A DNA stretch of 64,000 nt from Hymenobacter jeollabukensis (lineage in GTDB: Bacteria; Bacteroidota; Bacteroidia; Cytophagales; Hymenobacteraceae): contig NZ_VAJM01000002.1 of NCBI RefSeq assembly GCF_005771675.1, positions 434,001 to 498,000 on the forward strand. The letters run 5' to 3'. The translations under genes and the position numbers were made by a program. Shown here piece by piece: positions 45,245-54,149 of the stretch. The stretch's first letter is position 1. The number at the start of each line of letters is the position of its first letter. The notes beneath the pieces were generated by a model that was not told where the DNA came from, made no database searches, and saw nothing but the letters and a program-made list of their open reading frames with translations.

Positions 45245-47464
45245 ATGACCAACACCCGACCCCTGCTGGGCGCCACGCTGGCCCTGCTGGCCGCCTGCGG
45301 CCCGAGCAAGCAGCTGAACCCCTCGCAGCAGCTGATAACCGAGAAACCCGTGACCGAAAACGCAACGCCCAAGTCGGCGCCGAAAGCCGCCGCGCTGGAT
45401 TACCCCAAAGCCGCCAAAGGCCCACAAACCGACGACTACCACGGCACCACCATTGCCGACCCCTACCGCTGGCTGGAAAACCCCGACGCGCCCGAAACCA
45501 AGGCCTGGGTGACGGCCGAAAACAAAGTCACGTTCGGCTACCTGGGCCAGATTCCGTACCGGGACCGAATCCGGGAGCGGCTCACCCAGATCTGGAACTA
45601 CGAGCGGTACGGCGTGCCCCAGCAGGAGGGCGACTACCTCTACTACCAGAAAAACGACGGCCTGCAAAACCAGGCCGTGCTCTACGTGAAGCGCGCCGAC
45701 GCCGAGGGCGACGGGGAAGTGCTGCTTGACCCGAACAAGTTTTCGGCCGACGGCACCACCGCCCTGAGCGGCACCTACTTCTCCAACGACCACCGCTACC
45801 TGGCCTACACCACCTCCGGCGGCGGCTCTGACTGGCAGACCGTCAAGCTGCTCGACCTAAAGACGCGCCAGCCGATGAAGGACGAGCTGAACTGGGTGAA
45901 AGTTTCGGGCGTGGCCTGGACCAAGGACGGCTTCTACTACAGCGGCTACGACGCGCCCAAGGCCGGGGAAAACAAGCTGGCCGGCAAAAACGAGTACCAC
46001 AAGGTGTACTACCACAAAATCGGCACGCCGCAGTCGGCCGATAAGCTGGTGTACGAGGACAAGCAGATGGCCCTGGGCTTCCGCATTGCGTCCGTCACCG
46101 AGGACGAGCGGTTTCTGACCATCTACCTCACCGATGGCAAATCGGACGGCAACAAGCTGGCCGTGCGCGACCTGAGCGACGCCAAGCAGGCCGGCAAGTG
46201 GGTGACGCTGGGCCAGGACTACGAATCGGACATGAACGTGGTGGGCAACCTCGGCGGCCGGCTGCTGGTGTACACCAACTACAAGGCCCCGCGCTACCGC
46301 ATCCTCGCCATCGACCCGAAGCACCCCGAGCCGGCCGCCTGGAAAGACCTGCTGCCCGAAACCGAGAACAAGCTCGAAGGCATCGACCAAGTGGGCGGCA
46401 AGCTGGTGGCGACCTACCTGAAGGATGCTAGCTCGCTGATCAAAGTCTACGATGAAGCCGGCAAGCCCCTGCGCGACGTGGAGCTGCCGGCCATCGGCAC
46501 GGCCTCGGGCTTTGGTGGGCGCAAGGATTCCAAGGCCGTGTACTACGCCTTCACCTCATTCACGTACCCCACGACCATCTACCGCTACGACCTGGCCAGC
46601 GGGCAGAGCACGGTGTGGCGCGCGCCCAAGGTCGACGTGAAGCCCGACGACTACGTGACCACGCAGGTATTCTACGCCTCCAAGGACGGGACCAAGATTC
46701 CGATGTTCATCACCCACAAGAAAGGAGTGAAGCTCAACGGGCAGAACCCGACGTATCTGTACGCCTACGGTGGCTTCAACGTGAGCCTCACGCCCGGATT
46801 CTCGGTAGCGCGCATGCTCTGGCTGGAAAACGGCGGCGTACTGGCCATTCCGAACCTGCGCGGCGGTGGTGAGTACGGCGAAGCCTGGCACAAAGCCGGC
46901 ATGACGCCCAACAAACAGAACGTGTTCGACGACTTCTACGCCGCCGCCGACTACCTGAAAGTGCAGGGCTACACCACCACCGACAAGCTGGCCGTGGCCG
47001 GCGGCTCCAACGGCGGCCTGCTAGTCGGCGCTACCATGACGCAGCGCCCCGACATCTGCAAAGTGGCCTTCCCGGCCGTGGGCGTGATGGACATGCTGCG
47101 CTACCAGAAGTTTACCATCGGCTGGAACTGGGCCCCGGAGTACGGCACCTCCGACAACTACCAGCAGTTTCAGAACCTGGTGAAGTTCTCGCCGCTGCAC
47201 AACCTGAAAGCCGGCACCAGCTACCCCGCCACCCTGATTACCACCGCCGACCACGACGACCGGGTGGTGCCCGCGCACTCGTTTAAGTTCGCCGCCGCCC
47301 TGCAGGAAGCCAACGCCGGCCCCAATCCCCAGCTGATCCGCATCGACGTGAATGCCGGGCACGGGGCGGGCAAGAGCACCAAGCTGCTCATCGACGAGTG
47401 GGCCGACGTGTGGTCATTCGCCTACTACAACATGGGCGTGAACCCGTACGGCAACCTGAAATAA
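45245..47464 (+). CDS. Prolyl oligopeptidase (S9A) lipoprotein
   Basis: From the ATG at 45245 the product has 739 residues and starts MTNTRPLLGATLALLAAC (lipid Cys18). A linker precedes the S9A N-terminal segment YPKAAKGPQTDDYHGTTIADPYRWLENPDA, the seven-bladed propeller (about 120-450), and the alpha/beta-hydrolase domain with Ser588 in GGSNGG, the acid in ADHDDRVVPAHS and His in NAGHGAGKS. It cleaves short peptides after Pro. The lipoprotein signal puts it in the periplasm or outer membrane. A TATTTTG box at 45211-45217 may be its promoter; it seems unrelated to the upstream cluster. Confidence 0.92.
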   Translation: MTNTRPLLGATLALLAACGPSKQLNPSQQLITEKPVTENATPKSAPKAAALDYPKAAKGPQTDDYHGTTIADPYRWLENPDAPETKAWVTAENKVTFGYLGQIPYRDRIRERLTQIWNYERYGVPQQEGDYLYYQKNDGLQNQAVLYVKRADAEGDGEVLLDPNKFSADGTTALSGTYFSNDHRYLAYTTSGGGSDWQTVKLLDLKTRQPMKDELNWVKVSGVAWTKDGFYYSGYDAPKAGENKLAGKNEYHKVYYHKIGTPQSADKLVYEDKQMALGFRIASVTEDERFLTIYLTDGKSDGNKLAVRDLSDAKQAGKWVTLGQDYESDMNVVGNLGGRLLVYTNYKAPRYRILAIDPKHPEPAAWKDLLPETENKLEGIDQVGGKLVATYLKDASSLIKVYDEAGKPLRDVELPAIGTASGFGGRKDSKAVYYAFTSFTYPTTIYRYDLASGQSTVWRAPKVDVKPDDYVTTQVFYASKDGTKIPMFITHKKGVKLNGQNPTYLYAYGGFNVSLTPGFSVARMLWLENGGVLAIPNLRGGGEYGEAWHKAGMTPNKQNVFDDFYAAADYLKVQGYTTTDKLAVAGGSNGGLLVGATMTQRPDICKVAFPAVGVMDMLRYQKFTIGWNWAPEYGTSDNYQQFQNLVKFSPLHNLKAGTSYPATLITTADHDDRVVPAHSFKFAAALQEANAGPNPQLIRIDVNAGHGAGKSTKLLIDEWADVWSFAYYNMGVNPYGNLK

Positions 47465-47624
47465 CACCAGTGGCCAGCCGGCTGCGGGGCACCGAAACCG
47501 CGCCGCCGCCGGCCGCGGCCGCATCAGTTCACTGAAAGTCAGCGTAAGCGAAGTCAGTTCACGTTGCGGTTGTATCTTCGCAGCCGCGTTCCGGCGCCCT
47601 GACTCGACCTTTTCCATTTCTGAT

Positions 47625-47855
47625 ATGAAAAACCTGCTCCTGCTCGGCTTTGTGGCCGGCGCCCTGCTGTCGGTATCGGCCTGCAGCAACCCCGACTTCG
47701 AGAAGAAAGACCAGATGGCCGCCGCCGAGCTGCCCGAGCTGCCCGCCGTTGCCGTTGGCAAAGACTCTGCGGCCGTAGCAGCCGAGCAGGCTGCCCAGGA
47801 AATCAGCGCCGTCAACGCTACCACCACCATCAAGAAGATGCAGCCGGTGATGTAG
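47625..47855 (+). CDS. Small Ala/Glu-rich lipoprotein
   Basis: A 76-residue lipoprotein: MKNLLLLGFVAGALLSVSAC with Cys20, then SNPDFEKKDQMAAAELPELPAVAVGKDSAAVAAEQAAQE, probably a short helix, and a polar end. A near-consensus box TATCTTCG lies at 47573-47580, 44 nt upstream, and a strong terminator follows, so it is a single-gene unit. No family recognised. Such small lipoproteins can be abundant envelope structural proteins, which would fit the strong expression signals; this is a guess. Confidence 0.65.
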   Translation: MKNLLLLGFVAGALLSVSACSNPDFEKKDQMAAAELPELPAVAVGKDSAAVAAEQAAQEISAVNATTTIKKMQPVM

Positions 47856-47880
47856 GCTGCGGCTTGGCTTGTACGAGCCC

Positions 47881-47922
47881 GCAACGCCCGGTTTTCTGCG
47901 GAAAGCCGGGCGTTGCGTTTTT
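47881..47922 (+). terminator. Terminator of the small lipoprotein gene
   Basis: 11-bp stem (47881-47891 with 47906-47916), extended by ttttc/gaaag pairing in the loop, followed by GTTTTT. Confidence 0.88.
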
Positions 47923-47983
47923 ACCGGTGCGCAGCATTGGGTAAGCTGCTGAGCCAGGTGAAAACCGAGCGGCGCCCAGCGTG

Positions 47984-47991
47984 TAGCTTTG
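47984..47991 (+). promoter_or_regulatory. TAnnTTTG -7 box for the GNAT gene
   Basis: TAGCTTTG, exact consensus, 24 nt before the ATG at 48016. Confidence 0.55.
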
Positions 47992-48015
47992 CGACTACCA
48001 TTTCCCCCTTATCCT

Positions 48016-48534
48016 ATGCTTGCTCCCGCCACCCTGCGCATCCGCCGCGGCACCGAAGCCGATCTGCCCCGCGTCCACGAGCTGATTGTGGAGCTAGCCG
48101 TGTACGAGCGCGCCCCCGAGGAAGTCACCAACACCCTGGCCGATATGCGCCGCGACGGGTTCGGCCCGCAGCCCATTTTCGGCTTTTTCGTGGCCGAAAC
48201 CGCGGAGCAGGGTATCCTGGGCATTGCCCTGTTCTACACCGCCTATTCCACTTGGAAGGGCCGCATGCTCTACCTCGAAGACCTGGTGGTGACCGAAGCC
48301 GCCCGCGGCACCGGCATCGGCCGCAAGCTGTTCGACGCGGTGGTGGCCGAGGCCCGGCGCACCGGTGCCCACCGCCTGAAGTGGCAGGTGCTGGCGTGGA
48401 ACGAGCCGGCCATTGGCTTCTACAAGCGCATCGGCGCCAACCTCGACCCCGAGTGGCACAACGGCAACCTCACCGCCGCCGACCTGCAGGCCTACGCCTG
48501 CGACCCGACGGTAGTGGCTGCGGTGGAGCTGTAA
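48016..48534 (+). CDS. GNAT acetyltransferase (diamine/spermidine N-acetyltransferase-like)
   Basis: From the ATG at 48016 the product is 172 residues. It opens LRIRRGTEADLPRVHELIVELAVYERAPEEV, has FTAYSTWKGRMLYLEDLVVTEAARGTGIGRKLF with the acetyl-CoA loop A-R-G-T-G-I-G, and LKWQVLAWNEPAIGFYKRIGA. The Y-S-T-W-x-G-x-x-L-Y-L-E-D-L segment is characteristic of spermidine/spermine N1-acetyltransferase-like members, so a polyamine or related amine substrate is plausible. Cytoplasmic. It has its own consensus promoter and is convergent with the sterol-desaturase-family gene 19 bp away. Confidence 0.85.
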   Translation: MLAPATLRIRRGTEADLPRVHELIVELAVYERAPEEVTNTLADMRRDGFGPQPIFGFFVAETAEQGILGIALFYTAYSTWKGRMLYLEDLVVTEAARGTGIGRKLFDAVVAEARRTGAHRLKWQVLAWNEPAIGFYKRIGANLDPEWHNGNLTAADLQAYACDPTVVAAVEL

Positions 48535-48553
48535 TCAGCTCGGGTTGCGCCGT

Positions 48554-49810
48554 TTACGCCACTTCCAGCTGCGCTGCCGGCTGCCGGCTTTGCGCCAGCT
48601 GGTAGGCGCGCCGGAACGAGTACAGCCACAGCGCCGAGCCGGCCAGGTACGCCGCGCCGCCGGCCGCTGCCCAGCCAAACCAACCCTGCCCCCGCGCCGC
48701 TAGCAGCAACAGGGCCAGCGAGGCAGCCAGCCGCAGCGGTTCCAGTCGGTAGCCCCAGGGCTTGGCCTCAAACAGGGCACCGCAGGCCAGGGCCGCCCAC
48801 ACGCACCACCCGGCCACGGCCCAGCGTAGCGGCGTAGTCATGTCTTTCTGGGTGAAGAGAAACACGGCTGCCACCCCGATGAGCACCACGTACTGCGCGA
48901 AGACGTACCAATTGACGGTACGTGGGGCGGTGGTGCTGTATTTCTGGTAGTTGGCCGGGTCGACGTCGGGAATCGGATAGGGGCCGCCCTGCGCAGCGGG
49001 GCGCCAGCCGGGCCGCCCGAATAGCACCCGCAGCTTGTTGCCCAGGCCGGGTGTCTGGCGCAGCTGCGCCCGCATCTGGGCGTAGTGACCGAAGTTGGCC
49101 CACACCGGGTTCCAGGAATTCAGCGGCGTGGTGATGCCGTACACGGGCCGCTCCTCTTCCGCCTGAAACGTGCCGAACAGCCGGTCCCACACGATGAAGG
49201 TGCCCGCGTAGTTCCTGTCGATGTACTTGGGGTTGCGGCCGTGGTGCACGCGGTGGTGCGAGGGCGTGTTCAGCACCCATTCCAACGGCCCGAGCCGGCC
49301 AATCAGCTCGGTATGAATCCAGAACTGGTAAAGCGTCACCAAGGCCGATACGTACACGAACCACGTCGTTTCGAAGCCGAGCACGGCCAGCGGCAGGTAG
49401 AAGGCAAAGGTGAACATGCCCTGAAACGAGCTTTGCCGCAGCGCCACCGAGAGGTTGTAGTCCTCGCTCTGGTGGTGCACCACGTGGCCGCCCCACAGCA
49501 CGTTGATTTCGTGGGAGTAGCGGTGGGCGAAGTAGTAGCACAGGTCGGCCAGCACGAAGAGCAGCAGGCTGGTGGCCCAGGTGCGCGTCACCTGCCACAG
49601 CCGGGCGTGCTGGTATAGCAGCTCGTATACCCCAATCACCGCCACTTTCAAGAACACGCCCGCAATCTGCGAGGTCACGCCGCAGCTGATGTTGGTGACG
49701 GCGTCGTGGAAGCGGTATTTCTCCCGGTGCTGCAGCCGCTCGACGAGCAGCTCCGCTCCAATCAGCGCGAAGTACAGCGGGATGGAGAGGACGATGGGGT
49801 TCAGGTTCAT
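48554..49810 (-). CDS. Sterol desaturase / fatty-acid hydroxylase family membrane enzyme
   Basis: From the ATG at 49810 the product has 418 residues. The di-iron His boxes are all present: HRYSH (H96, H100), HVVHH (H109, H112, H113) and HHRVHH (H185-H190). Hydrophobic helices surround them (about 5-22, 45-62, 80-95, 132-165), and three or four extra helices follow in the C-terminal third (about 320-405), making it longer than the core family. It probably hydroxylates or desaturates a membrane lipid using O2; substrate unknown. Start choice excludes an N-terminal stretch encoded by a snap-back repeat. Confidence 0.85.
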   Translation of the reverse strand: MNLNPIVLSIPLYFALIGAELLVERLQHREKYRFHDAVTNISCGVTSQIAGVFLKVAVIGVYELLYQHARLWQVTRTWATSLLLFVLADLCYYFAHRYSHEINVLWGGHVVHHQSEDYNLSVALRQSSFQGMFTFAFYLPLAVLGFETTWFVYVSALVTLYQFWIHTELIGRLGPLEWVLNTPSHHRVHHGRNPKYIDRNYAGTFIVWDRLFGTFQAEEERPVYGITTPLNSWNPVWANFGHYAQMRAQLRQTPGLGNKLRVLFGRPGWRPAAQGGPYPIPDVDPANYQKYSTTAPRTVNWYVFAQYVVLIGVAAVFLFTQKDMTTPLRWAVAGWCVWAALACGALFEAKPWGYRLEPLRLAASLALLLLAARGQGWFGWAAAGGAAYLAGSALWLYSFRRAYQLAQSRQPAAQLEVA

Positions 49811-49816
49811 GAAGCT

Positions 49817-49908
49817 GAATTGCTGAATGATCAAATGACTAAATGGCCGGCCGTTCCAACGTTTCGCAGAACGACCAGCCATTTAGCCATTTGACAATTT
49901 AGCAATTC
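49817..49908. repeat. Snap-back repeat, aaatggc/gccattt word
   Basis: Arms 49817-49847 and 49878-49908 pair at about 27 of 31 positions around a 30-nt loop, between the sterol-desaturase-family gene and the DUF4286 gene. Confidence 0.75.
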
Positions 49909-49912
49909 CTCC

Positions 49913-50215
49913 TCAGTCAATCACCTCCAGCACGGTGCGGAACGACACGTACTGGCCCGGAAAGCGGGTTTCCAGGTCGGCGCGCAGACCGGGGGCCACG
50001 ACCTGCTGGTAGTCGTCGAGCTGCTCGGTGCTGAGGCAGTAGAACTGCGCCGCGTAGGTGCAGCCGTCTTCTTCCTCGTTGAGCAGGCGCAGCAGCTGGC
50101 TTTTGACGAAAAAGCCCGAAGCCATAATGTCCGGAATGTGCTTGTCGCGCATGAAAGCCACCCATTCCTCGGCCACTTCCGGGTCGACGCTGCTGGTTAC
50201 GTTGTAGAGAATCAT
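49913..50215 (-). CDS. DUF4286 family protein
   Basis: A 100-residue protein with the DUF4286 layout: MILYNVTSSVDPEVAEEWVAFMRDKHIPDIMASGFF, then SQLLRLLNEEEDGCTYAAQFYCLSTEQLDDY and a final RFPGQYVSFRTVLEVI. It is a small ferredoxin-like-fold protein widespread in Bacteroidota, of unknown function. No signal peptide. It lies in a row of leftward genes separated by snap-back repeats. Confidence 0.85.
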   Translation of the reverse strand: MILYNVTSSVDPEVAEEWVAFMRDKHIPDIMASGFFVKSQLLRLLNEEEDGCTYAAQFYCLSTEQLDDYQQVVAPGLRADLETRFPGQYVSFRTVLEVID

Positions 50216-50216
50216 T

Positions 50217-50330
50217 GGTGAAATGGTGAGATGGTGAGGTGGTGAGTTGGATGTTCTAATGGTGCGAATCGCGCCGCTTGCACAAGCGGAATAACATTCA
50301 CCAGTTCACCATCTCACCATTTCAACATCA
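50217..50330. repeat. Snap-back repeat, ggtgag/ctcacc word
   Basis: gaaatggtgagatggtga (18 bases, within 50219-50238) is repeated inverted within 50306-50326; arms total about 35 bp. The interior has a ccgctt/aagcgg hairpin. Same word as the repeats at 27667-27841 and 61074-61236. Confidence 0.8.
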
Positions 50331-50771
50331 GACCCTCATCGGGTCGGGTTGGAAATTCTGAATTCGGGCGCGAATATCGGCCGGGGCCAGCTTTTCCGCC
50401 ACGACGGAGGCGGCCAGCGTCGGCAGCTCCGCGTCGCTGGCGAAGCGCAGGGACAGAATCTGGCTCAGGCTCAGCTGCTGCTCCAGCGGCTGAAAGCGTT
50501 GGCCGGTCAACTCGAAGTAGCGCTGCCGCACTTCCAGCCGGGCCAGGCGGTCCTGCAGGGTGAGGGCGTAGTGCTGGCGCAAGAGTACCAAGCCGAGGAG
50601 CACCAGCGCCGCCAGGGCCAGCAGACAGAACCATTGCCTGGAGTCCTCGGAGTCGTTGCCGGCCACGTCCCAGTAGCGGCGGCCGGTGTAGAGCAGCATG
50701 ATGAACGCGGCCGGCAGGGCCACGAAATGGTGCGGCCAGTAATAGCGGCGGGTGAAGCGGGCTTCGGCCAT
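50328..50771 (-). CDS. DUF6526 family membrane protein
   Basis: A 147-residue protein: RRYYWPHHFVALPAAFIMLLYTGRRYWDVAG gives the first membrane helix (about 15-30), FCLLALAALVLLGLVLLR the second (about 48-65), and LTLQDRLARLEVRQRYFELTGQRFQPLEQQLSLSQILSLRFASDAELPTL is a conserved cytoplasmic helical segment. The R-x-Y-Y-x-P-H-H-F opening and Q-D-R-x-I/L-R-x-E-x-R core are typical of DUF6526. Function unknown. A TACTTTTC near-consensus promoter box lies 14 nt upstream (minus strand, 50786-50793). Confidence 0.78.
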   Translation of the reverse strand: MAEARFTRRYYWPHHFVALPAAFIMLLYTGRRYWDVAGNDSEDSRQWFCLLALAALVLLGLVLLRQHYALTLQDRLARLEVRQRYFELTGQRFQPLEQQLSLSQILSLRFASDAELPTLAASVVAEKLAPADIRARIQNFQPDPMRV

Positions 50772-50820
50772 GCAAAGAGCAGGTCAGGAAAAGTAGAGGT
50801 GGAGCAGGGGCAGGCCGGGT

Positions 50821-51102
50821 TTAGTTCTGACCACGCTTGCGGTTCCGTTCTTCGTCGCGGGCGGCCCGTTCCCGCTCTTTGGCCAGGTTTTCCTGGGCCT
50901 TGTCGCGCTCCTTGCTGGCCTGGGAGGCGTTTTGCACCGGCCCGCTCACCTGCGGCATCGAAGCCGGCTGGTTGGGCGGCGGCGTCTGCGGGGTGGAGGG
51001 CGAAGACGAGGACGGCGGGGGCGGCGGCACCTGGGCCACGGCCGCTGCCGAAAGCAGGCAAAAGCCGCCGAACAGCATCAGCGGACGAAACAGCTTGTTC
51101 AT
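50821..51102 (-). CDS. Small exported Pro/Ser-rich protein with charged C-terminus
   Basis: A 93-residue protein: signal peptide MNKLFRPLMLFGGFCLLSAAAVAQ, a Pro/Ser-rich segment (VPPPPPSSSSPSTPQTPPPNQP) and a C-terminal helix dense in Lys, Arg and Glu (ERDKAQENLAKERERAARDEERNRKRG). No family recognised. It may be a small periplasmic or surface structural protein. It is preceded by a TATTTTAG-like promoter box on the minus strand and stands alone between leftward genes. Confidence 0.6.
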   Translation of the reverse strand: MNKLFRPLMLFGGFCLLSAAAVAQVPPPPPSSSSPSTPQTPPPNQPASMPQVSGPVQNASQASKERDKAQENLAKERERAARDEERNRKRGQN

Positions 51103-51179
51103 GGGGACGGTGGAATATAGGGTTCAGCTAAAATACGCGGTGGGCCGGCTGGCAGTTCCCGCCAGCCTTGGGAATACCG

Positions 51180-52460
51180 TTATGATACCTCTACGTAGTC
51201 GAGGTCTTTGCCGTAGGTTTCGGGCAGGGTGCTCACGGCCCAGAACGCCAGCAGCAGGGACACGGCGCCCACCACCGCGCCACTGCCGACGAGGTTGGGC
51301 GCTGTGGGCGAGCCGAGCGTGGCCGCCAGCCCGTTGAAGATGGGCACCAGCGCCACCACCGAGCCGCGGGCGAAGTTGGGCGCGGTGGTAGCCACAGTGG
51401 CTCGCAGGTTGGTGCCGAACTGCTCGGCCGCCACCGTCACGAACAGGGCCCAGAAGCCCACCGAAATGCCCATTACGAAGCACAGGCGGTAGAAGGCCTC
51501 GGGCGAAGCGCCGCGCAGCATAAACAAATAGGCCGCTACCACCGTGCCGCAGATCAGCAGAAACAGCTGCAGGGCACGCTTGCGGCTATGCAGCAATTGG
51601 CTTAGGGCCCCGCTGGCAAAGTCGCCGAACACCAGGCCGAAGTAGCACCAGAACACCGCCAAGCCGGCCGATACCTCGCCCTGCACGCCGAGGGCGCGGC
51701 CAAACTCCGGCGCCAGCGTAATCAGGATGCCCACTACAAACCACAGCGGCACGCCGATGAGCAGGCACTTGAGGTACTTGAGCAGCCGCGGACCGTTGGT
51801 GAACAGGGCCAGGAAGTTGCCGCGGTCCACGCCCTGCTGTTGCTTGGCCTGCTCAAACATGCCCGACTCGAACACGCCCACGCGGAGCAGCAGCAAGGCC
51901 AAACCCAGCCCGCCGCCCACGAAGTAGGCATTGCGCCAGCCCAGCGCCTCGCCGACCCAGTAGGCCAGCATGGCGCCCGACACGCCCACCGTGGCCACAA
52001 TCATGGTGCCGTAGCCGCGCTTTTCTTTGGGCAGCGTCTCGGCCACCAGCGTGATGCCCGCGCCCAGCTCCCCGGCCAGCCCGATGCCCGCAATCAGCCG
52101 CAGCCAGGCGTATTGCTCGATGTTCTGCACGAAGCCGTTGGCAATGTTGGCCAGCGAGTACAGCAGAATCGAGCCGAAGAGCACCGACAGCCGCCCTTTT
52201 TTGTCGCCCAGGATGCCCCAGAGGATGCCGCCGAGCAGCATGCCACCCATCTGCATGGAAATCAGGTGGGTGCCTTCATTGGTAATGTCGGCCTGCGCCG
52301 TGACGCCGAGGTCTTTGAGGCTGGCCACCCGCACGATGCTGAACAGAATCAGGTCGTAGATGTCGACGAAGTAGCCGAGGGCGGCTACCACCACGGCGGC
52401 GCTGAGCAGGCCGGTGGTTTTGGGCGGGGTAGAATTGGGTGGGGTAGAGGTCAGGGCCAT
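51180..52460 (-). CDS. MFS transporter (metabolite:H+ symporter-like)
   Basis: A 426-residue protein with twelve predicted membrane helices. The MFS loop 2-3 signature appears as GGILWGILGDKKGRLSVL (G-x-x-x-D-x-x-G-R/K), and helix 4/5 has R-L-I-A-G-I-G-L-A-G-E-L-G-A-G-I-T-L-V-A-E, similar to the sugar/metabolite:H+ symporter branch. Two cytoplasmic halves are joined by a loop with FEQAKQQQGVDRGNF. Substrate unknown; the pattern GxGxAGExGAG and E-T-L-P-x-x-x-R-G is seen in dicarboxylate or aromatic acid carriers. Monocistronic. Confidence 0.85.
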   Translation of the reverse strand: MALTSTPPNSTPPKTTGLLSAAVVVAALGYFVDIYDLILFSIVRVASLKDLGVTAQADITNEGTHLISMQMGGMLLGGILWGILGDKKGRLSVLFGSILLYSLANIANGFVQNIEQYAWLRLIAGIGLAGELGAGITLVAETLPKEKRGYGTMIVATVGVSGAMLAYWVGEALGWRNAYFVGGGLGLALLLLRVGVFESGMFEQAKQQQGVDRGNFLALFTNGPRLLKYLKCLLIGVPLWFVVGILITLAPEFGRALGVQGEVSAGLAVFWCYFGLVFGDFASGALSQLLHSRKRALQLFLLICGTVVAAYLFMLRGASPEAFYRLCFVMGISVGFWALFVTVAAEQFGTNLRATVATTAPNFARGSVVALVPIFNGLAATLGSPTAPNLVGSGAVVGAVSLLLAFWAVSTLPETYGKDLDYVEVS

Positions 52461-52537
52461 GCAGAAGCGGAATCAGGGGCGCAGGTTACGAAGATTTACG
52501 CACCGGAGCCTAGTTCTCAACTATTCCAGCCCGTGAG

Positions 52538-53107
52538 TTACTTCCAGGTAAAGGAGCAGATGGCTTGCCTAAATACAGAACGGTTCTTACGGTTTTCCGC
52601 TTCCGAGCCTTTGACGGCAGTGCCAGCCATCGTCACAATTTGCGTGCGGCTTCCAGTGAAGGCAATAGTGCTAATTAGCTGTATTTTAGAGTATTTCAGC
52701 GTGAAGGAACACGGCATTACTTGGAAAGGCCTGCCATTGATAATGGTGTCTCTGATGCTGTTTATTTGAACGTCATCAACTGTCTCACGCAGAAAATCCG
52801 CGTAAGCACCCCCCATTTTAGTTAAAGAGTACGCTCCTCGTGCGCTGATGAAATCGACAGTAAACATTTCGCGGTAGTCATAATGGGGTGAATGGGTATT
52901 TTGCAGGATATAAACACGGCCCTCATGTGGCGACACATGAGCTGTTGTTGTATCTAAAAGCCGCCAGTCTGATGACAGTTGTAGAGTGGCTTTGCCTAGT
53001 TCGAAGATTTTAAAACGCGAAGCCTGACTTTCAGTATTTGGGGTGGAACAGCCGCTTAGCCCAAGGAATAAGTAGAGGAGCAAGCTGCTAAGGGAATAGC
53101 GCTTCAT
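52538..53107 (-). CDS. Hypothetical lipoprotein, AT-richer
   Basis: A 189-residue lipoprotein: MKRYSLSSLLLYLFLGLSGC with Cys20. The mature part begins STPNTESQASRFKIFELGKATLQLSSDWRLLD, a pattern seen in PsbP/DUF1795-like fatty-acid or stress-related lipoproteins, with VYILQN, DYREMFTVDFIS and a final cluster of strands (KIQLISTIAFTGSRTQIVTMAGT). Family not certain. The DNA is visibly less GC-rich than its neighbours. It starts 7 bp after the CDF transporter stop codon and may be co-transcribed with that gene. Confidence 0.6.
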   Translation of the reverse strand: MKRYSLSSLLLYLFLGLSGCSTPNTESQASRFKIFELGKATLQLSSDWRLLDTTTAHVSPHEGRVYILQNTHSPHYDYREMFTVDFISARGAYSLTKMGGAYADFLRETVDDVQINSIRDTIINGRPFQVMPCSFTLKYSKIQLISTIAFTGSRTQIVTMAGTAVKGSEAENRKNRSVFRQAICSFTWK

Positions 53108-53114
53108 GAAATTG

Positions 53115-54059
53115 CTACGGATGCGCCGCGTCGCAGCTCTCGTGGGTGCAGGCGCCGGGCTCGATCTGCACGGTGATGTGGCCGATGTTGAACTCGTCCT
53201 GGATGCGGTGCTGCAAATCGTGCAGGAAATGGCTGTCGGTGCCGCTGGGGCGCACGAGGTGGGCGGTGAGGGCCGTGTCGCGGGTGCTCAGGGGCCAGAT
53301 GTGCAGGTCGTGCACACCCGTCACGCCGGGCTGGGTGAGCAGAAACTGGCGCACGGCCGCCGGGTCGATGCCGGTGGGCACGGCCTGCAGGCTGAGCTGC
53401 ACCGTTTCGCGCAGCAGGCCCCAGGAGCTGACGCCCACAATGGCCAGGATGACAAAGCTGATGGCCGGGTCGAGCCAGAGCCAGCCGGTGAAGTACACCA
53501 GCGCCCCGCCCACCACCACGCCCACCGACACCAGCGCGTCGGTGAGCATGTGCAGGTAGGCCCCGCGCACGTTCACGTCGCCCTGCTGCCCGCGGCTGAA
53601 CAGCCAGGCCGTGAAGCCATTAACCACGATACCTGCTCCGGCCAGCAGCATCACCAGCTGGCCATTGACCGGCGCGGGATGGCGGAGGTGGTCGATGGTT
53701 TCCCACAGAATCACGCCCAGCGCGAGGTAGAGCAGGGCCGCGTTCAGCAGCGCGGCCTGAATGCTGAGGCCCTTGAAGCCGTAGGTGTAGCGCGCCGAGC
53801 TGGGCCGCTTGCCGATGAGCATGGCGCCCCAGGCCAGGGCCAGGCTGAGCACGTCGGAAAGGTTGTGGCCGGCGTCGGAGAGCAGGGCCGAGGAGTTGGC
53901 CCACCAGCCGCCGGTAGCTTCGGCGGCCACGAAGGCCAGGTTCAGAGCAATGCCCCAGCCGAAGGAGCGGCCCACGTTTTCCAGGTCGGCCGGGCCGTGG
54001 TGGTGGCCGCCGGCGCCGTGGTCGTGGCCGGCGTGGGAGTGGCTATGGTCGTGCGGCAT
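53115..54059 (-). CDS. Cation diffusion facilitator (Zn2+/divalent metal efflux)
   Basis: A 314-residue CDF transporter. The N-terminus is His-rich (MPHDHSHSHAGHDHGAGGHHHG), a metal buffer. Six helices follow with the metal sites LLSDAGHNLSD in TM2 and YLHMLTDALVS in TM5 (H-x-x-x-D), then the cytoplasmic ferredoxin-like domain (VTGVHDLHIWPLSTRDTALTAHLV) and a terminal H-C-H tail (CTHESCDAAH). It exports Zn2+, Cd2+ or Co2+ in exchange for protons. A TACGTTGT near-match to the promoter box lies about 30 nt upstream. It may be co-transcribed with the lipoprotein downstream. Confidence 0.92.
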   Translation of the reverse strand: MPHDHSHSHAGHDHGAGGHHHGPADLENVGRSFGWGIALNLAFVAAEATGGWWANSSALLSDAGHNLSDVLSLALAWGAMLIGKRPSSARYTYGFKGLSIQAALLNAALLYLALGVILWETIDHLRHPAPVNGQLVMLLAGAGIVVNGFTAWLFSRGQQGDVNVRGAYLHMLTDALVSVGVVVGGALVYFTGWLWLDPAISFVILAIVGVSSWGLLRETVQLSLQAVPTGIDPAAVRQFLLTQPGVTGVHDLHIWPLSTRDTALTAHLVRPSGTDSHFLHDLQHRIQDEFNIGHITVQIEPGACTHESCDAAHP

Positions 54060-54103
54060 GAGGGCGGAGGCGTTGAAACAATTCTACAACGTAGAGCCAG
54101 GGC

Positions 54104-54139
54104 TTAGGGGTGCAGCACCAGTTGGGGCCGCACCCCTAA
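54104..54139 (-). terminator. Hairpin after the GldM-like gene
   Basis: 10-bp perfect stem TTAGGGGTGC (54104-54113) with its inverse (54130-54139), 16-nt loop, 11 bp past the stop of the leftward gene; no T run. Confidence 0.5.
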
Positions 54140-54149
54140 AGCTCAGGCG